Source: Coenobita brevimanus
Lineage: Eukaryota > Arthropoda > Malacostraca > Decapoda > Coenobitidae
NCBI GenBank assembly: GCA_032717465.1
Contig: CM064663.1
Span: 13,353,989-13,417,988 of the forward strand
Reading direction: 5' to 3'
Length of the DNA stretch: 64,000 nt
Shown here: positions 35,007 through 47,271 of the stretch, piece after piece
Numbering within the stretch: the first letter of the stretch is position 1
Layout of the letters: each line of letters starts with the position of its first letter
Program-made: the position numbers and the translations under genes
Notes under the pieces: generated by a model
Told to the model about the DNA's origin: nothing
The model's database searches: none
What the model saw: only the letters and a program-made list of their open reading frames with translations

Positions 35007-35663
35007 TGAGGCGTCTTAGGAGTATGTGTGGAGTGACGCGTGTGGATCGAGTGCAAAATGATGAAGTTCAAAGGAGAACTGGAGTTGTTCGGGAGATGGC
35101 TGATAGTTGAGCAGAGGGTGTTGCGATGGTTTGGGCATATAGAGAGAATGGATAATGAGCGATTGGTGAAAAAGATAACTAGATCTGATGTGAGAGGTGT
35201 AAGGCTGAGAGGGAGACCACGAATAGGATGGATGGACAGTGTGAGGAGAGCGCTGGATGCGAGAGGGATGTCTGTTGAGCAAGGAAGAGTGGCTGTGCGT
35301 GACAGAAATAAAAGGAGAGAAATTGTGAATGAATAAATGATGACTCAGGCCTGAGGGGATATTCTCCCGCATTTGGTCTGATGAGCTAGTCAGGTCAGGT
35401 GCAGGTAAGGGGATGAGTCTATTATGATGTTGCAGGGGTAAACCAACTCTGCTGTCGGGCCCTGCTGCGGATGTCACTGATTGCACTGCGCAGTTGACCC
35501 TTGTGCGGTGTGGTGCGGTGAGGATCTGTCCCTTCTCCCCTTTGGGGCTAAGATGCGAATGAATGTGTTTGAATGGATGAATAAATGGGGATCGTGTCAT
35601 CCTGTCTCGGTTACCTCCCTTTCCTTGGTGGAAGCAGCCTAGGTGTATAGATAGATAGATAAA
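35007..35663 (+). pseudogene. LINE-C, short 5'-truncated copy in 3' LTR
   Basis: Begins within the C-terminal region (RRLRSMCGVTRVDRVQN in frame shifts; RRVLRWFGHIERMDNERL in 35120-35165; GRPRIGWMDSVRRALDARG to 35275; stop 35334). The 3' UTR matches the long LINE-C copy at 59000-59453. It ends GGAAGCAGCCTAGGTGTATAG plus (ATAG)n. GCAGT flanks both sides (35002-35006 and 35664-35668) and the 5' LTR carries the single empty site TGCAGTCAGATC, confirming insertion into the LTR. Confidence 0.88.
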
Positions 35664-35724
35664 GCAGTCAGATCATTATAAATACTTTGATATCCCTTGC
35701 ACCACTTCGGGGTCGTAACAATAT

Positions 35725-36199
35725 GACCCGCAGTATCGGTTTATATCCAGGTCCCTAATACAATGATGAAAAACAAACTCAGGTTCTCCCAACTGTGAGC
35801 TGATTTTACTAACCAATGCACCACCAGCTGGCATGAAAAAATTAACAATATTTCTGAACAGTTTTATCACTAAGAGTCACGAGCTTAATTAAGGCACTAG
35901 GAATCATAAGGCCAAATTAACCAACCCCCACTTTTTTTTTTCTTTCATATTAGGCGTTGGCTAGGTGATTTACTGAATATTTTGCAGCCCAGTTTTCCAT
36001 CATGTTAGTCCTTGGCAACAGGCAGTCAGAAAATATGAATGGTCACCTGCATAGGTAAACAGAGGAAAAACCCTTATCCTTAATAATCTCCTCTGTTCCT
36101 CTTGGTTTCCTTGTCCATCTAATTCTGCTTGTGGGATGGAGCCACACCGTCGGCTGCCAAGTTCTGTAAGGGTTGTATCCACTTGTTAACCTGGCAGTC
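35725..36199. other. Gene-free stretch
   Basis: Flanking DNA between the Gypsy element and the tandem duplication; nothing recognised. Confidence 0.5.
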
Positions 36200-36793
36200 G
36201 ACGGCATAGCTTTATTTCACAGCCATTTTGAAGTCCAGTTACAATGATTCCGAAGACCTCATATGCGCCAAGCGTGAATTTATCGCAGCTTATGAGAGGT
36301 AACGAAGTCTGGTCGAGATGTCGCAGCAAATAAGTGATAAAACTTCGTAAGGGCGTAAAGGAAGGGAAAAAAAATCATGTCAGGTAATGTACTGATTTTT
36401 TTTTTTTTTTTAAGGTTAATTTTAGTATGAGACAGGAGTGGATTCCTGATGGTAAGATCGTGAGATGAGTCCCAGCTGGATCACGGAATAAGTTAAGGAG
36501 TTGCATTTCTTTACGACTATTTACCAAACTTTCACATGACTAACCTTCACGTCATGTAATATACCCCCTTTATTTCCATCACATGCAAGCTAGAATGTTT
36601 CCATATAACTGATTCAGTATTAATGTCCAAGATGTGACACGTGATGGTGCGTTCCTCTCTGCCGAAGTATTGTATGCACTGCTGAGTCTACGTCCAAAGT
36701 TACATAAATGACTATCCCCTTACCAGTAATAGACTGGCTACTATGTTAATCATCATCACACTCTCCTTATTTTATTAATCATGATTAGTGTTC

Positions 36794-37018
36794 TCAGCGT
36801 TGTGCTGTCTCAGGGAAAGGTAACATTATTGCTCTTGCAAACTGGACTTCAAAGAGATTGTGGGTACTGGAAGTGTGGACGCTTGGTATTCCTTTAGACC
36901 TTTCACAATGACCGACTCTATTCAAGATCCCTATTGTCCTTTGTGCAGTGTACAGATGTCGTGTTTGGGTAATATCTACTTTATAAAACATGTTGTACTC
37001 TAAGGCTTTTCCTTTCAT
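36794..37018 (-). other. Possible LINE C-terminal fragment (also at 42327-42551)
   Basis: The minus-strand frame contains TAQRTIGILNRVGHCERSKG, which resembles the region after the reverse transcriptase in some LINEs, where a QKRAxR...HC block is typical. The frame is short and isolated. It is kept open in both duplicate copies, which is expected from their recent origin. Weak assignment. Confidence 0.2.
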
Positions 37019-38750
37019 CGACTCATTCTTTCATGAACTCAGTTCTCTGCAAAAATACGTCGCTTATTTTTTCGCTAAAATGGAGGACACAATCCTTCTG
37101 ATTTTTTTTTTTTTTTTCTTTTGTTGCTGCTTGCTTTCATATTCGATCCTTCAGTAATATGGTGTTATTTGTGCTTGTATTTCCTGTACCTTCAGGTGAC
37201 GTTATTCATGATAAAAACTCTCGCAGTGATTGTGTTAGAAGCAGTCTCCAGCAAAATCGGGTTACTCACCTCTTTGTCTTCTGCCTATATTATTAATGTA
37301 TTTAGTAATGGTTAGTTTCATTCCGTCATCATATTAGTACAGTTGTATAGAACTGGAATAGTCAACATTCATGGTGCCATTCCTTTCCCAGTAACACTAT
37401 AGCCCATTTTCCCGTCGGTTAAGGAAGCTCTATGACACCTCATCTAAGCGATTTATTTGGTATATTACTCTTTAGCATCAACTTGTAGGTCATTTAAATC
37501 ACTGAAATTACACGACATTCATCATAAATAACGTAGGAACTGATATTAACTAGCCATATCTAAAAATACATCGCTAAGGCAGAGGTGTTTGGGAGCTTCC
37601 TTAACCAACAAAAATACGGGCCTATGGCTGACAGGGGCCTTGTGAGAAGAGTGATGAGAGACTAACAAAGAAATATGACAATTAGAGGTACAGTACAGGT
37701 AAAGGCAATGACGGAACAGGGATACCAAAGAAGAGATGGAATAATGGTGTGAAAGAGGCAGGGGCTTCGAAGTACAGTGTCTCGCATATCTAGGAGGAGG
37801 CGAGGCGGGTATGGAGAGAAACGGAGGGGAATGGACTGATATCTGGGAAGGAGAGTCGCGGTCAACGATCTGTAGCCAGAGAGAGAGAGAGAGAGATGAA
37901 GTGACCGGAATAAACGGTATAACAATCAACGGTGTCTAATTAGAAATTTTAAGTTTATGTATGGTTAAGGAATAAACATGAAAAAACAAGAAGCGGTGCC
38001 GGGCACAGCAAGCCCGTCCCCGGCAGTCATTCTAGTGCTGACGTATAAACACAACAGGATATCTAGTCAAAGATGTCACATACAAATTTGGAGTAAATCG
38101 GGTGGAAAATGACGATTTTATGCCCAACTGATATTTTAGGCCCGGCACACCTAACACCTACTCCCCTACCGATAACTGGTGGGTGACCCTCCTGATGTAA
38201 TGAGGCATGTTATAGGGTGCAGAGTTGAATCATGCATCTTTAGGTTTTGGTTTCACGTCGATGTGACGAATTTGAAAGGAGTTATGTCGAAAAGGCGAGA
38301 AATACATTTTACATTTGGAAGGCCGACAGCCTGGCCCTTGGCCCAATTTGGCCCAAAATTTAATCAGGTGATCAGAAGGTCATAGCCCATCATCCCTGTA
38401 ATTTTAGCCGAAATCGCACTGGTAGACTTCGCGTAAAATTGTTAACAAACAGACAGAAAAACAAACATACAAACAGGCATACAAGCCGAGTGAAATCATT
38501 AACCGTACCCGAGCCCCTCCGGGGCGGGAACGGGTAATTAAGGCAGACATGATTCCCCACTGCAGACTGGATTATTGTGTATATATTTGGGAATATGTTA
38601 ACGATGAACTAACTAGGTTCGTTACTAACTTGAAAGGTTTGCTTCCAGTCTGTTATACTCATTGCATACATAGCCAGTTAAACGACATCATAAAGATCAC
38701 AAATTTTGACAATGTAGTGCGAAATCAATAATGTAGCCAACTGTTATTTC

Positions 38751-38861
<111 letters not shown>

Positions 38862-38927
38862 TTGGAACTGTAAAAAATCACAACACGAAGTATTAACACA
38901 CCTCTTTAAGGGCATGGCAGGGCCTAC

Positions 38928-39053
38928 CTTGTCTTCGTCAGGTTTCCAAACAGCAGAAACTTCCATCACTCGGATACCTTCCCTACTGAGTGTCTTCTCG
39001 ATCATCTCACTTTTATACATCAGCGCCAGGCACAGAGCGACGACGCAGAACAT
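38928..39053 (-). CDS. Candidate first coding exon, duplicated (copy 1)
   Basis: The minus-strand ATG at 39053 begins 42 codons, MFCVVALCLALMYKSEMIEK to AVWKPDEDK, ending exactly at AAG followed by GTAGGC, a plausible splice donor in phase 0. The N terminus is hydrophobic (about residues 2-13) and could be a short signal sequence. The remaining frame beyond the donor runs into CA/GA repeats, which supports an exon end here. No downstream exon was recognised and I do not recognise the family. The second copy at 44490-44615 is identical over these 126 bases. Speculative. Confidence 0.25.
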
Positions 39054-39494
39054 GCTCTGCTCTGCCGCGTTTTGCTTGGCTTGACATTTTGTTTTCCGGG
39101 ATGAATAAACAACGTGACGAGAACAAAAACAGCAAACTTACCTTAGAAATAACAGTAAATGCCTCCCAAGAGAACTGATCAGTGTTGTTATTATTCTTTC
39201 TTTAGTGTATCGAGTCTGGAAAATAAACAGTGAGGTATTTGGAGGAATATTTTAGACCATATATCCATAGTCAAGCTCACGTATGATGTATAAATGTAAA
39301 TGAACGTAGTCTTATTTGTCCATACGATTGCTCCAACATCACCTGAACAGTAGAGATTAATACGTTATTCTTTTGGTTAATTCATGCAGAATATTTATAT
39401 AAAACACACAACGGGACGTCATTTATAATTCACGTTAAATTGTACAAGGAAAACAGAGCTACCAACAGGTAGCAATGCCCTCACGCAGCTGGAA

Positions 39495-39496
<2 letters not shown>

Positions 39497-39555
<59 letters not shown>
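39497..39555. repeat. (TG)n microsatellite, copy 1
   Basis: 59 bases here against about 29 bases at 45062-45090 in copy 2. Confidence 0.97.
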
Positions 39556-39558
<3 letters not shown>

Positions 39559-40195
39559 ACAGATTAATGTTACTTTCTTGCTTCATATTCAAGACTTAAA
39601 CAAAGTATTTCATAACAAATCAAGATCATGTAAAGAAATACTCTTCTAACATGTCGGTCTGACACTAAGAATCGGTAATAGTTTGGGACGTCGTGACATC
39701 AAGGTTTTCGTGCAAAACCAAATAATTGGTCAATCCATTATCAAGTCGTCCACTGTGACCCTATGTCATATAGGCTGAATGCCAATGATTTTGTGATTAA
39801 ATAATACATTCAAAGCAGAAAACATAAACTCAGATACAGAACGCTGTACTTTTTTTTTTTTTTTTTCCAGTATCAAATGTCATTACTGTTGTTGAAAGTC
39901 CCACAAAAAACAACGGTAGTAGAACACTGAAACGTAATTATGAACGATGATCTTCTAGCCCAAATATAGATTCTTGTTACACCACGAACTACTTCTGGTC
40001 ACTTCAATCCGTAGATTGTAGAAATCGTTTAAGCACTCTTAATAATAAACACAATTACAAACGCAGCCACTCACTTGATGTAGTGCTTCCTACTTCTTCC
40101 TTAGCCTTTATCATTCTTTTTCTGTGCCTGCCCTCCTGTCTTCCTATTTATTCCATCTTTTCTGTCACTTCTTATTGCTTTTCTTTCCTTTACAG

Positions 40196-40415
40196 GTGGC
40201 TTTACATTGAGTGACAAGCCAATTGGTTTCCTGTAAGCCAGGAAACCATTTACAACGCAGGGTGGTAACCAAATATCCAAACCATACGTGCTTCCTACGT
40301 GTCAACAAGTGGGTTGGTGAAGGGTTAGTGCCCCTCCCCCTAAAAGAAATAACTCAGAGTCAAATGGCCACCCCTTAAGGGATTATGGCGTCTGGTAATA
40401 GAAAGATAGATAGAC
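40196..40415 (+). mobile_element. SINE-like element with LINE-A-like tail (copy 1; copy 2 at 45730-45954)
   Basis: The body GTGTCAACAAGTGGGTTGG...TTAGTGCCCCTCC and tail GGCCACCCCTTAAGGGATTA TGGCGTCTGG followed by (GATA)n match the body and tail of the 5S-derived SINE at 32975-33145 (minus). The upstream head is not clearly 5S or tRNA. A related block (GGTGGC...CACTGATTGAC) recurs at about 40675-40765. Boundaries are approximate; no target duplication was found. Confidence 0.55.
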
Positions 40416-40813
40416 ATACGCAACAAACAATAAGGTAGGGTCCATGACAGGAATACATTGAACTTTCGCGTTTTTCATCTCGAGGAAATCTTTGCTGAAG
40501 TCGCTTTGAAAAGAATTACTGTACTTTCTCCCTTTGCCCTGCTACCATCATAGTCGGTTCTACCTACTTTTGCATTTCCAATATATCCTTAAAAGCTGCC
40601 CAATTACATAATGTTGCACCTCTGTTAAATCAGATCGCCCATCGTCTACACACTGTGTATAATGCTGTCTTCAGGTGGCACCACACTGATTGACGACCCA
40701 AATGGTTTCGTGTAGTCCAAACAACCGCATTAAGGCCTGGCGGTCTACTGGTGAAAGTACTATGATCGGATGTGGCCTGTGAGACAACCGAGGAGTGTTT
40801 CGGGTTTACGGGA

Positions 40814-40884
40814 AGGCGGTGGCCGAGACGGTAGAGAAGTGGCCTGCAGTCCTAGTGGACCCAGGTTCGAATCCCAGTTTCACT
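40814..40884 (+). other. tRNA-like sequence with A and B boxes (copy 1; copy 2 at 46353-46423)
   Basis: GGTGGCCGAGACGGTAGAG resembles an A box and GGTTCGAATCC is a perfect B box, 35 bases apart, followed by CCAGTTTCAC. The cloverleaf is poor in the anticodon arm, so it reads as a tRNA-derived SINE head or pseudogene rather than a working tRNA. Confidence 0.45.
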
Positions 40885-41734
40885 AATGTTCAGTGATAAC
40901 TCTTCAGGACTTTGACATTCAACAGTTGAGTGCTCCACTCTGGCTTCACACTTATTAACACTAATGCAGATGTGTGTGACTACCATTCAGTCTATTTAAT
41001 GTGGTTGCTTGCTTCAGCATTAGCAATCCTCCAAGTATTTAGCAGAGCAGTTGATTTAGTTCTATGACTTCATATTTCTACACGACCCATCTTTTTATGA
41101 AACAATAAAAACTTGGAAATTCTTCCTGACTCCTTAGCAACAATGTTTCCATTCTCTGTAGTCGAATTAACATGCTTTGGGGTCACAGTTTTTGCCAGTG
41201 GAAGTAATTTAAATGAATCTTAACTGCTTTGCAAGAGGATGGATTAGTTGAGTTTATTGATCCACTCACCTATATCTACCAATTGAACGAGGCTTAGAAT
41301 CGTGTATGTCGATAATACTATAATTATCTGTCACAACAGCTGTCTCAGCAAAATTATCCACCTCTTTCTGAACTAGGTGAGTGGCAACGTGCTTGGCAAT
41401 AATCTTATTCCTTGTGAAGTTCTCCATGATTACAAGTTCTCTCAGCTTAGTGAAATCCTTATTAATTTTCTTTCAGAGTGCTGCCACTGATCAAAATCTT
41501 GAAGTACTCACGGGAGTACACCGTCGCACCAGTCGAACATGGCGGTACTCCCGAGGTGGATGGCAAGCTGCTGATAGGGATAGCTGGAGCTCCCGTTTCA
41601 CCAGCCCAGGAACTGGTCCTGACCATCCCCCTTTGCTGAACATTTTCAGTGCTCTCACTTACACAGAGAGTAGCCCACCATACTCTCATACTGCCTGTAC
41701 TTTCAACTGTCTACACCACTTTACATGCACATTA

Positions 41735-44272
41735 GACGGCATAGCTTTATTTCACAGCCATTTTGCAGTCCAGTTACAATGATTCCGAAGACCTCATATG
41801 CGCCAAGCGTGAATTTAGCGCAGCTTATGAGAGGTAACGAAGTCTGGTCGAGATGTCGCAGCAGATAAATGATAAAACTTCGTATGGGCGTTAAGGAAGG
41901 GAAAAAAAATCATGTCAGGTAATGTACTGATTTTTTTTTTTTTTAAGGTTAATTTTAGTATGAGACAGGAGTGGATTCCTGATGGTAAGATAGTAAGATG
42001 AGTCCCAGCTGGAGCACGGAATAAGTTAATGAGTTGCATTTCTTTTCGACTATTTACTAAACTTTCACATGACTAACCTTCACGTCATGTAATATACCCC
42101 CGTTATTTCCATGACATGCAAGCTAGAATGTTTCCATATAACTGATTCAGTATTAATGTCCAAGATGTGACACGTGATGGTGCGTTCCTCTCCTCCGAAG
42201 TATTCTATGCACTGCTGAGTCTATGTCCAAAGTTACATAAATGACTGTCCCCTTACCATTAATAGACTGGCTACTATGTTAATCATCATCACACTCTCCT
42301 TATTTTATTAATCATGATAAGTGTTCTCAGTGTTGTGCTGTCTCAGGGAAAGGTAATATTATTGCTCTTGCAAACTGGACTTCAAAGAGATTATGGGTAC
42401 TGGAGGTGTGGATGCTTGGTATTCCTTTAGACCTTTCACAATGACCGACTCTATACAGGATCCCTATTGTCCTTTGTGCTGTGTACAGATGTCGTGTTTG
42501 GGTAATATCTGCTTTATAAAACATGTTGTACTCTAAGGCTTTTCCTTTCATCGACTCATTCTTTCATGAACTCAGTTCACTGCAAAAATACGTCGCTTAT
42601 TTTTTCGCTAAAATGGAGGACACAATCCTTCTGATTATTTTTTTTTCTTTTGTTGCTGCTTGCTTTCATATTCGATCCTTCAGTAATATGGTGTTATCTG
42701 TGCTTGTATTTCCTGTACCTTCAGGTGACGTTATTCATGATAAAAACTCTCGCAGTGATTGTGTTAGAAGCAGTCTCCAGCAAAATCGGGTTACTCACCT
42801 CTTTGTCTTCTGCCTATATTATTAATGTATTTAGTAATGGTTAGTTTCATTCCGTCATCATATTAGTACAGTTGTATAGAACTGGAATAGTCAACATTCA
42901 TGGTGCCATTCCTTTCCCAGTAACACTATAGCCCATTTTCCCGTCGGTTAAGGAAGCTCTATAACACTTCATCTTAGCAATTTATTTTGTATATTACTCT
43001 TTAGCATCAACTTGTAGGTCATTTAAATCACTGAAATTACACGACATTCATCATAAATAACGTAGGAACTGATATTAACTAGCCATATCTAAAATTACAT
43101 CGCTAAGGCAGAGGTGTTTGGGAGCTTCCTTAACCAACAAAAATACGGGCCTATGGCTGACAGGGGCCTTGTGAGAAGAGTGATGAGAGACTAACAAAGA
43201 AATATGACAATTAGAGGTACAGTACAGGTAGAGGCAATGACGGAACAGGGATACCAAAGAGGAGATGGAATAATGGTGTGAAAGAGGCAGGGGCTTCGAA
43301 GTACAGTGTCTCGCATATCTAGGAGGAGGCGAGGCGGGTATGGAGAGAAACGGAGGGGAATGGACTGATATCTGGGAAGGAGAGTCGCGGTCAACGATCT
43401 GTAGCCAGAGAGAGAGAGAGAGAGATGAAGTGACCAGAATAAACGGTATAACAATCAACGGTGTCTAATTAGAAATTTAAAGTTTATGTATGGTCGAGGA
43501 ATAAACATGAAAAAACAAGAAGCGGTGCCGGGCACAGCAAGCCCGTCCCCGGCAGTCATTTTAGTGCTGACGTATAATTACAAGTCAAAGATGTCACATA
43601 TAAATTTGGAGTAAATCGGGTGGAAAATGACGATTTTATGCCCAACTGATATTTTAGGTCCGGCACACCTAACACCTACTCCCCTACCGATAACTGGTGG
43701 GTGACCCTCCTGATGTAATGAGGCATGTTACAGGGTGCAGATTTGAATCATGCATCTTTAGGTTTTGGTTTCACGTCGATGTGACGAATTTGAAAGGAGT
43801 TACGTCGAAAAGGCGAGAAATACATTTTACATTTGGAAGGCCTACAGCCTGGCCCTTGGCCCAATTTGGCCCAAAATTTAATCAGGTGATCAGAGGGTCA
43901 TAGCCCATCATCCTTGTAATTTTAGCCGAAATCGCACCGGTAGGTTTCGCGTAAAATTGTTAACAAACAGACAGAAAAACAAACATACAAACAGGCAGAC
44001 AAACCGAGTGAAATCATTAACCGTACCCGAGCCCCTCCGGGGCGGGGACGGGTAATTAAGGCAGACATGATTCCCCACTGCAGACTGGATTATTGTGTAT
44101 ATATTTGGGAATATGTTAACGATGAACTAACTAGGTTCGTTACTAACTTGAAAGGTTCGATTCCAGTCTGTTATACTCATTGCATACATAGCCAGTTAAA
44201 CGACATCATAAAGATCACAAATTTTGACAATGCAGTGCAAAATCAATAATGTAGCCAACTGTTATTTCAACA

Positions 44273-44306
<34 letters not shown>

Positions 44307-44336
44307 TGTGTATGTGTGTGTGTGTGTGTGTGTGTG

Positions 44337-44423
<87 letters not shown>

Positions 44424-45059
44424 TTGGAACTGTAAAAAATCACAAGACGAAGTATTAACACACCTCTTTAAGGGCATGGCAGGGCCTACCTTGTCTTCGT
44501 CAGGTTTCCAAACAGCAGAAACTTCCATCACTCGGATACCTTCCCTACTGAGTGTCTTCTCGATCATCTCACTTTTATACATCAGCGCCAGGCACAGAGC
44601 GACGACGCAGAACATGCTCTGCTCTGCCGCATTTTGCTTGGCTTGACATTTTGTTTTCCGGGATGAATAAACAACGTGACGAGAACAAAAACAGCAAACT
44701 TACCTTAGAAATAACAGTAAATGCCTCCCAAGAGAACTGACCATCGTTGTTATTATTCTTTCTTTAGTGTATCGAGTCTGGAAAATAAACAGTGAGGTAT
44801 TTGGAGGAATATTTTAGACCATATATCCATAGTCAAGCTCACGTATGATGTCGTATAAATGTAAATGAACGTAGTCTTATTTGTCCATACGATTGCTCCA
44901 ACATCACCTGAACAGTAGAGATTAATACGTTATTCTTTTGGTTAATTCATGCAGAATATTTATATAAAACACACAACGGGACGTCATTTATAATTCACGT
45001 TAAATTGTACAAGGAAAACAGAGCTACCAACAGGTAGCAATGCCCTCACGCAGCTGGAA

Positions 45060-45093
<34 letters not shown>

Positions 45094-47271
45094 ACAGATT
45101 AATGTTACTTTCTTGCTTCATATTCAAGACTTAAACAAAGTATTTCATAACAAATCAAGATCATGTAAAGAAATACTCTTCTAACATGTCGGTCTGACAC
45201 TAAGAATCAGTAATAGTTTGGGACGTCGTGACATCAAGGTTTTCGTGCAAAACCAAATAATTGGTCAATCCATTATCAAGTCGTCCACTGTGACCCTATG
45301 TCATATAGGCTGAATGCCAATGATTTTATGATTAAATAATACATTCAAAGCAGAAAACATAAACTCAGATGCAGAACGCTGTACTTTTTTTTTTTTTTTT
45401 TTTTCCAGTATCAAATGTCATTACTGTTACTGAAAGTCCCACAAAAAAACAACGGTAGTAGAACACTGAAACGTAATTATGAACGATGATCTTCTAGCCC
45501 AAATATAGATTCTTGTTACACCACGAACTACTTCTGGTCACTTCAATCCGTAGATTGTAGAAATCATTTAAGCACTCTTAATAATAAACACAATTACAAA
45601 CGCAGCCACTCACTTCATGTAGTGCTTCCTACTTCTTCCTTAGCCTTTATCATTCTTTTTCTGTGCCTGCCCTCCTGTCTTCCTATTTATTCCATCTTTC
45701 CTGTCACTTCTTATTGCTTTTCTTTCCTTTACAGGTGGCTTTACATTGAGTGACAAGCCAATTGGTTTCCTGTAGCCAGGAAACCATTTGCAACGCAGGG
45801 TGGTAACCAAATATCCAAACCATACGTGCTCCCTACGTGTCAACAAGTGGGTTGGTGAAGGCTTAGTGCTCCTCCCCCTAAAAGAAATAACTCAAAGTCA
45901 AATGGCCACCCCTTAAGGGATTATGGCATCTGGTAATAGAAAGATAGATAGACATACTCAACAGACAATAAGGTAGGGTCCATGACAGGAATACATTGAA
46001 CTTTCGCGTTTTTCATCTCGAGGAAATCTTTGCTGAAGTCGCTTTGAAAAGAATTACTGTACTCTCTCCCTTTGCCCTGCTACCATCATAGTCGGTTCTA
46101 CCTACTTCTGCATTTCCAATATGTCCTTAAAAGCTGCCCAGTTACATATTTTTGCACCTCTGTTAAATCAGATCGCCCATCGTCTACACACTGTGTATAA
46201 TGCTGTCTTCAGGTGGCACCACACTGACTGACAACCCAAATGGTTTCGTGTAGTCCAAACAACCGCATTAAGGCCTGGCGGTCTATTGGTGAAAGTACCA
46301 TGATCGGATGTGGCCTGTAAGACAACCGAGGAGTGTTTCGGGTTTACGGGCAGGCGGTGGCCGAGACGGTAGAGAAGTGGCCTGCAGTCCTAGTGGACCC
46401 AGGTTCGAATCCCAGTTTCACTAATGTTCAGTGATAACTCTTCAGGACTTTGACATTCAACAGTTGAGTGCTCCACTCTGGCTTCATACTTATTAACGCT
46501 AATGTAGATGTGTGTGACTACCATTCAGTCTATTTAATGTGGTTGCTTGCTTCAGCATTAGCAATCCTCCAAGTATTTAGCAGAGCAGTTGATTTAGTTC
46601 TATGACTTCATATTTCTACACGACCCATCTTTTTATGAAACAATAAAAACTTGGAAATTCTTCCTGACTCCTTAGCAACAATGTTTCCATTCTCTGTAGT
46701 CGAATTAACATGCTTTGGAGTCACAGTTTTTGCCAGTGGAAGTAATTTAAATGAATCTTAACTGCTTTGCAAGAGGATGGATTTGTTGAGTTTATTGATC
46801 CACTCACCTATATCTACCAATTGAACGAGGCTTAGAATCGTATATATCGATAATACTATAATTATCTGTCACAACAGCTGTCTCAGCAAAATTATCCACC
46901 TCTTTCTGAACTAGGTGAGTGGCAACGTGCTTGGCAATAATCTTATTCCTTGTGAAGTTCTCCATGATTATAAGTTCTCCCAGCTTAGTGAAATCCTTAT
47001 TAATTTTCTTTCAGAGTGCTGCCACTGATCAAAATCTTGAAGTACTCACGGGAGTACACCGTCGCACCAGTCGAACATAGCGGTACTCCCGAGGTGGATG
47101 GCAAGCTGCTGATAGGGATAGCTGGAGCTCCCGTTTCACCAGCCCAGCAACTGGTTCTGACCATCCCCCTTTGCTGAACATTTTCAGTGCTCTCACTTAC
47201 ACAGAGAGTAGCCCACCATACTCTCATACTGCCTGTACCTTCAACTGTCTACACCACACTACATGCACATT
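41735..47271. repeat. Tandem segmental duplication, copy 2 (5.5 kb)
   Basis: Direct copy of 36200-41734. The homology ends at about 47271 (ACATGCACATTAGA). Breakpoints share only GA: left border TCGA, junction and right border TAGA. The (TG)n at 45062-45090 is about half the length of its partner (39497-39555), while the (TG)n(GA)n at 44273-44420 is interrupted and longer. Confidence 0.95.
44490..44615 (-). CDS. Candidate first coding exon, duplicated (copy 2)
   Basis: Same 42 codons and same GT donor context as 38928-39053, with no difference seen over the exon. The overall duplication is about 98 percent identical, so 126 unchanged bases are only weak evidence for constraint. Confidence 0.25.

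Noticed and set aside
37546..37929. 127-codon minus-strand frame (and copy at 43075)
   Set aside because: Low-complexity Ser/Pro/His composition from (GA)n and pyrimidine-rich DNA; no recognisable domain.
38179..38385. 68-codon frame (and its copy at 43697) as a gene
   Set aside because: It lies in sequence resembling a short decayed transposon with AACAAACAGACAG-type tails; open in both copies only because they are young.
41381..41782. 133-codon frame as a gene
   Set aside because: It crosses the tandem-duplication junction and LINE leader sequence; the equivalent frame is not maintained in copy 2.
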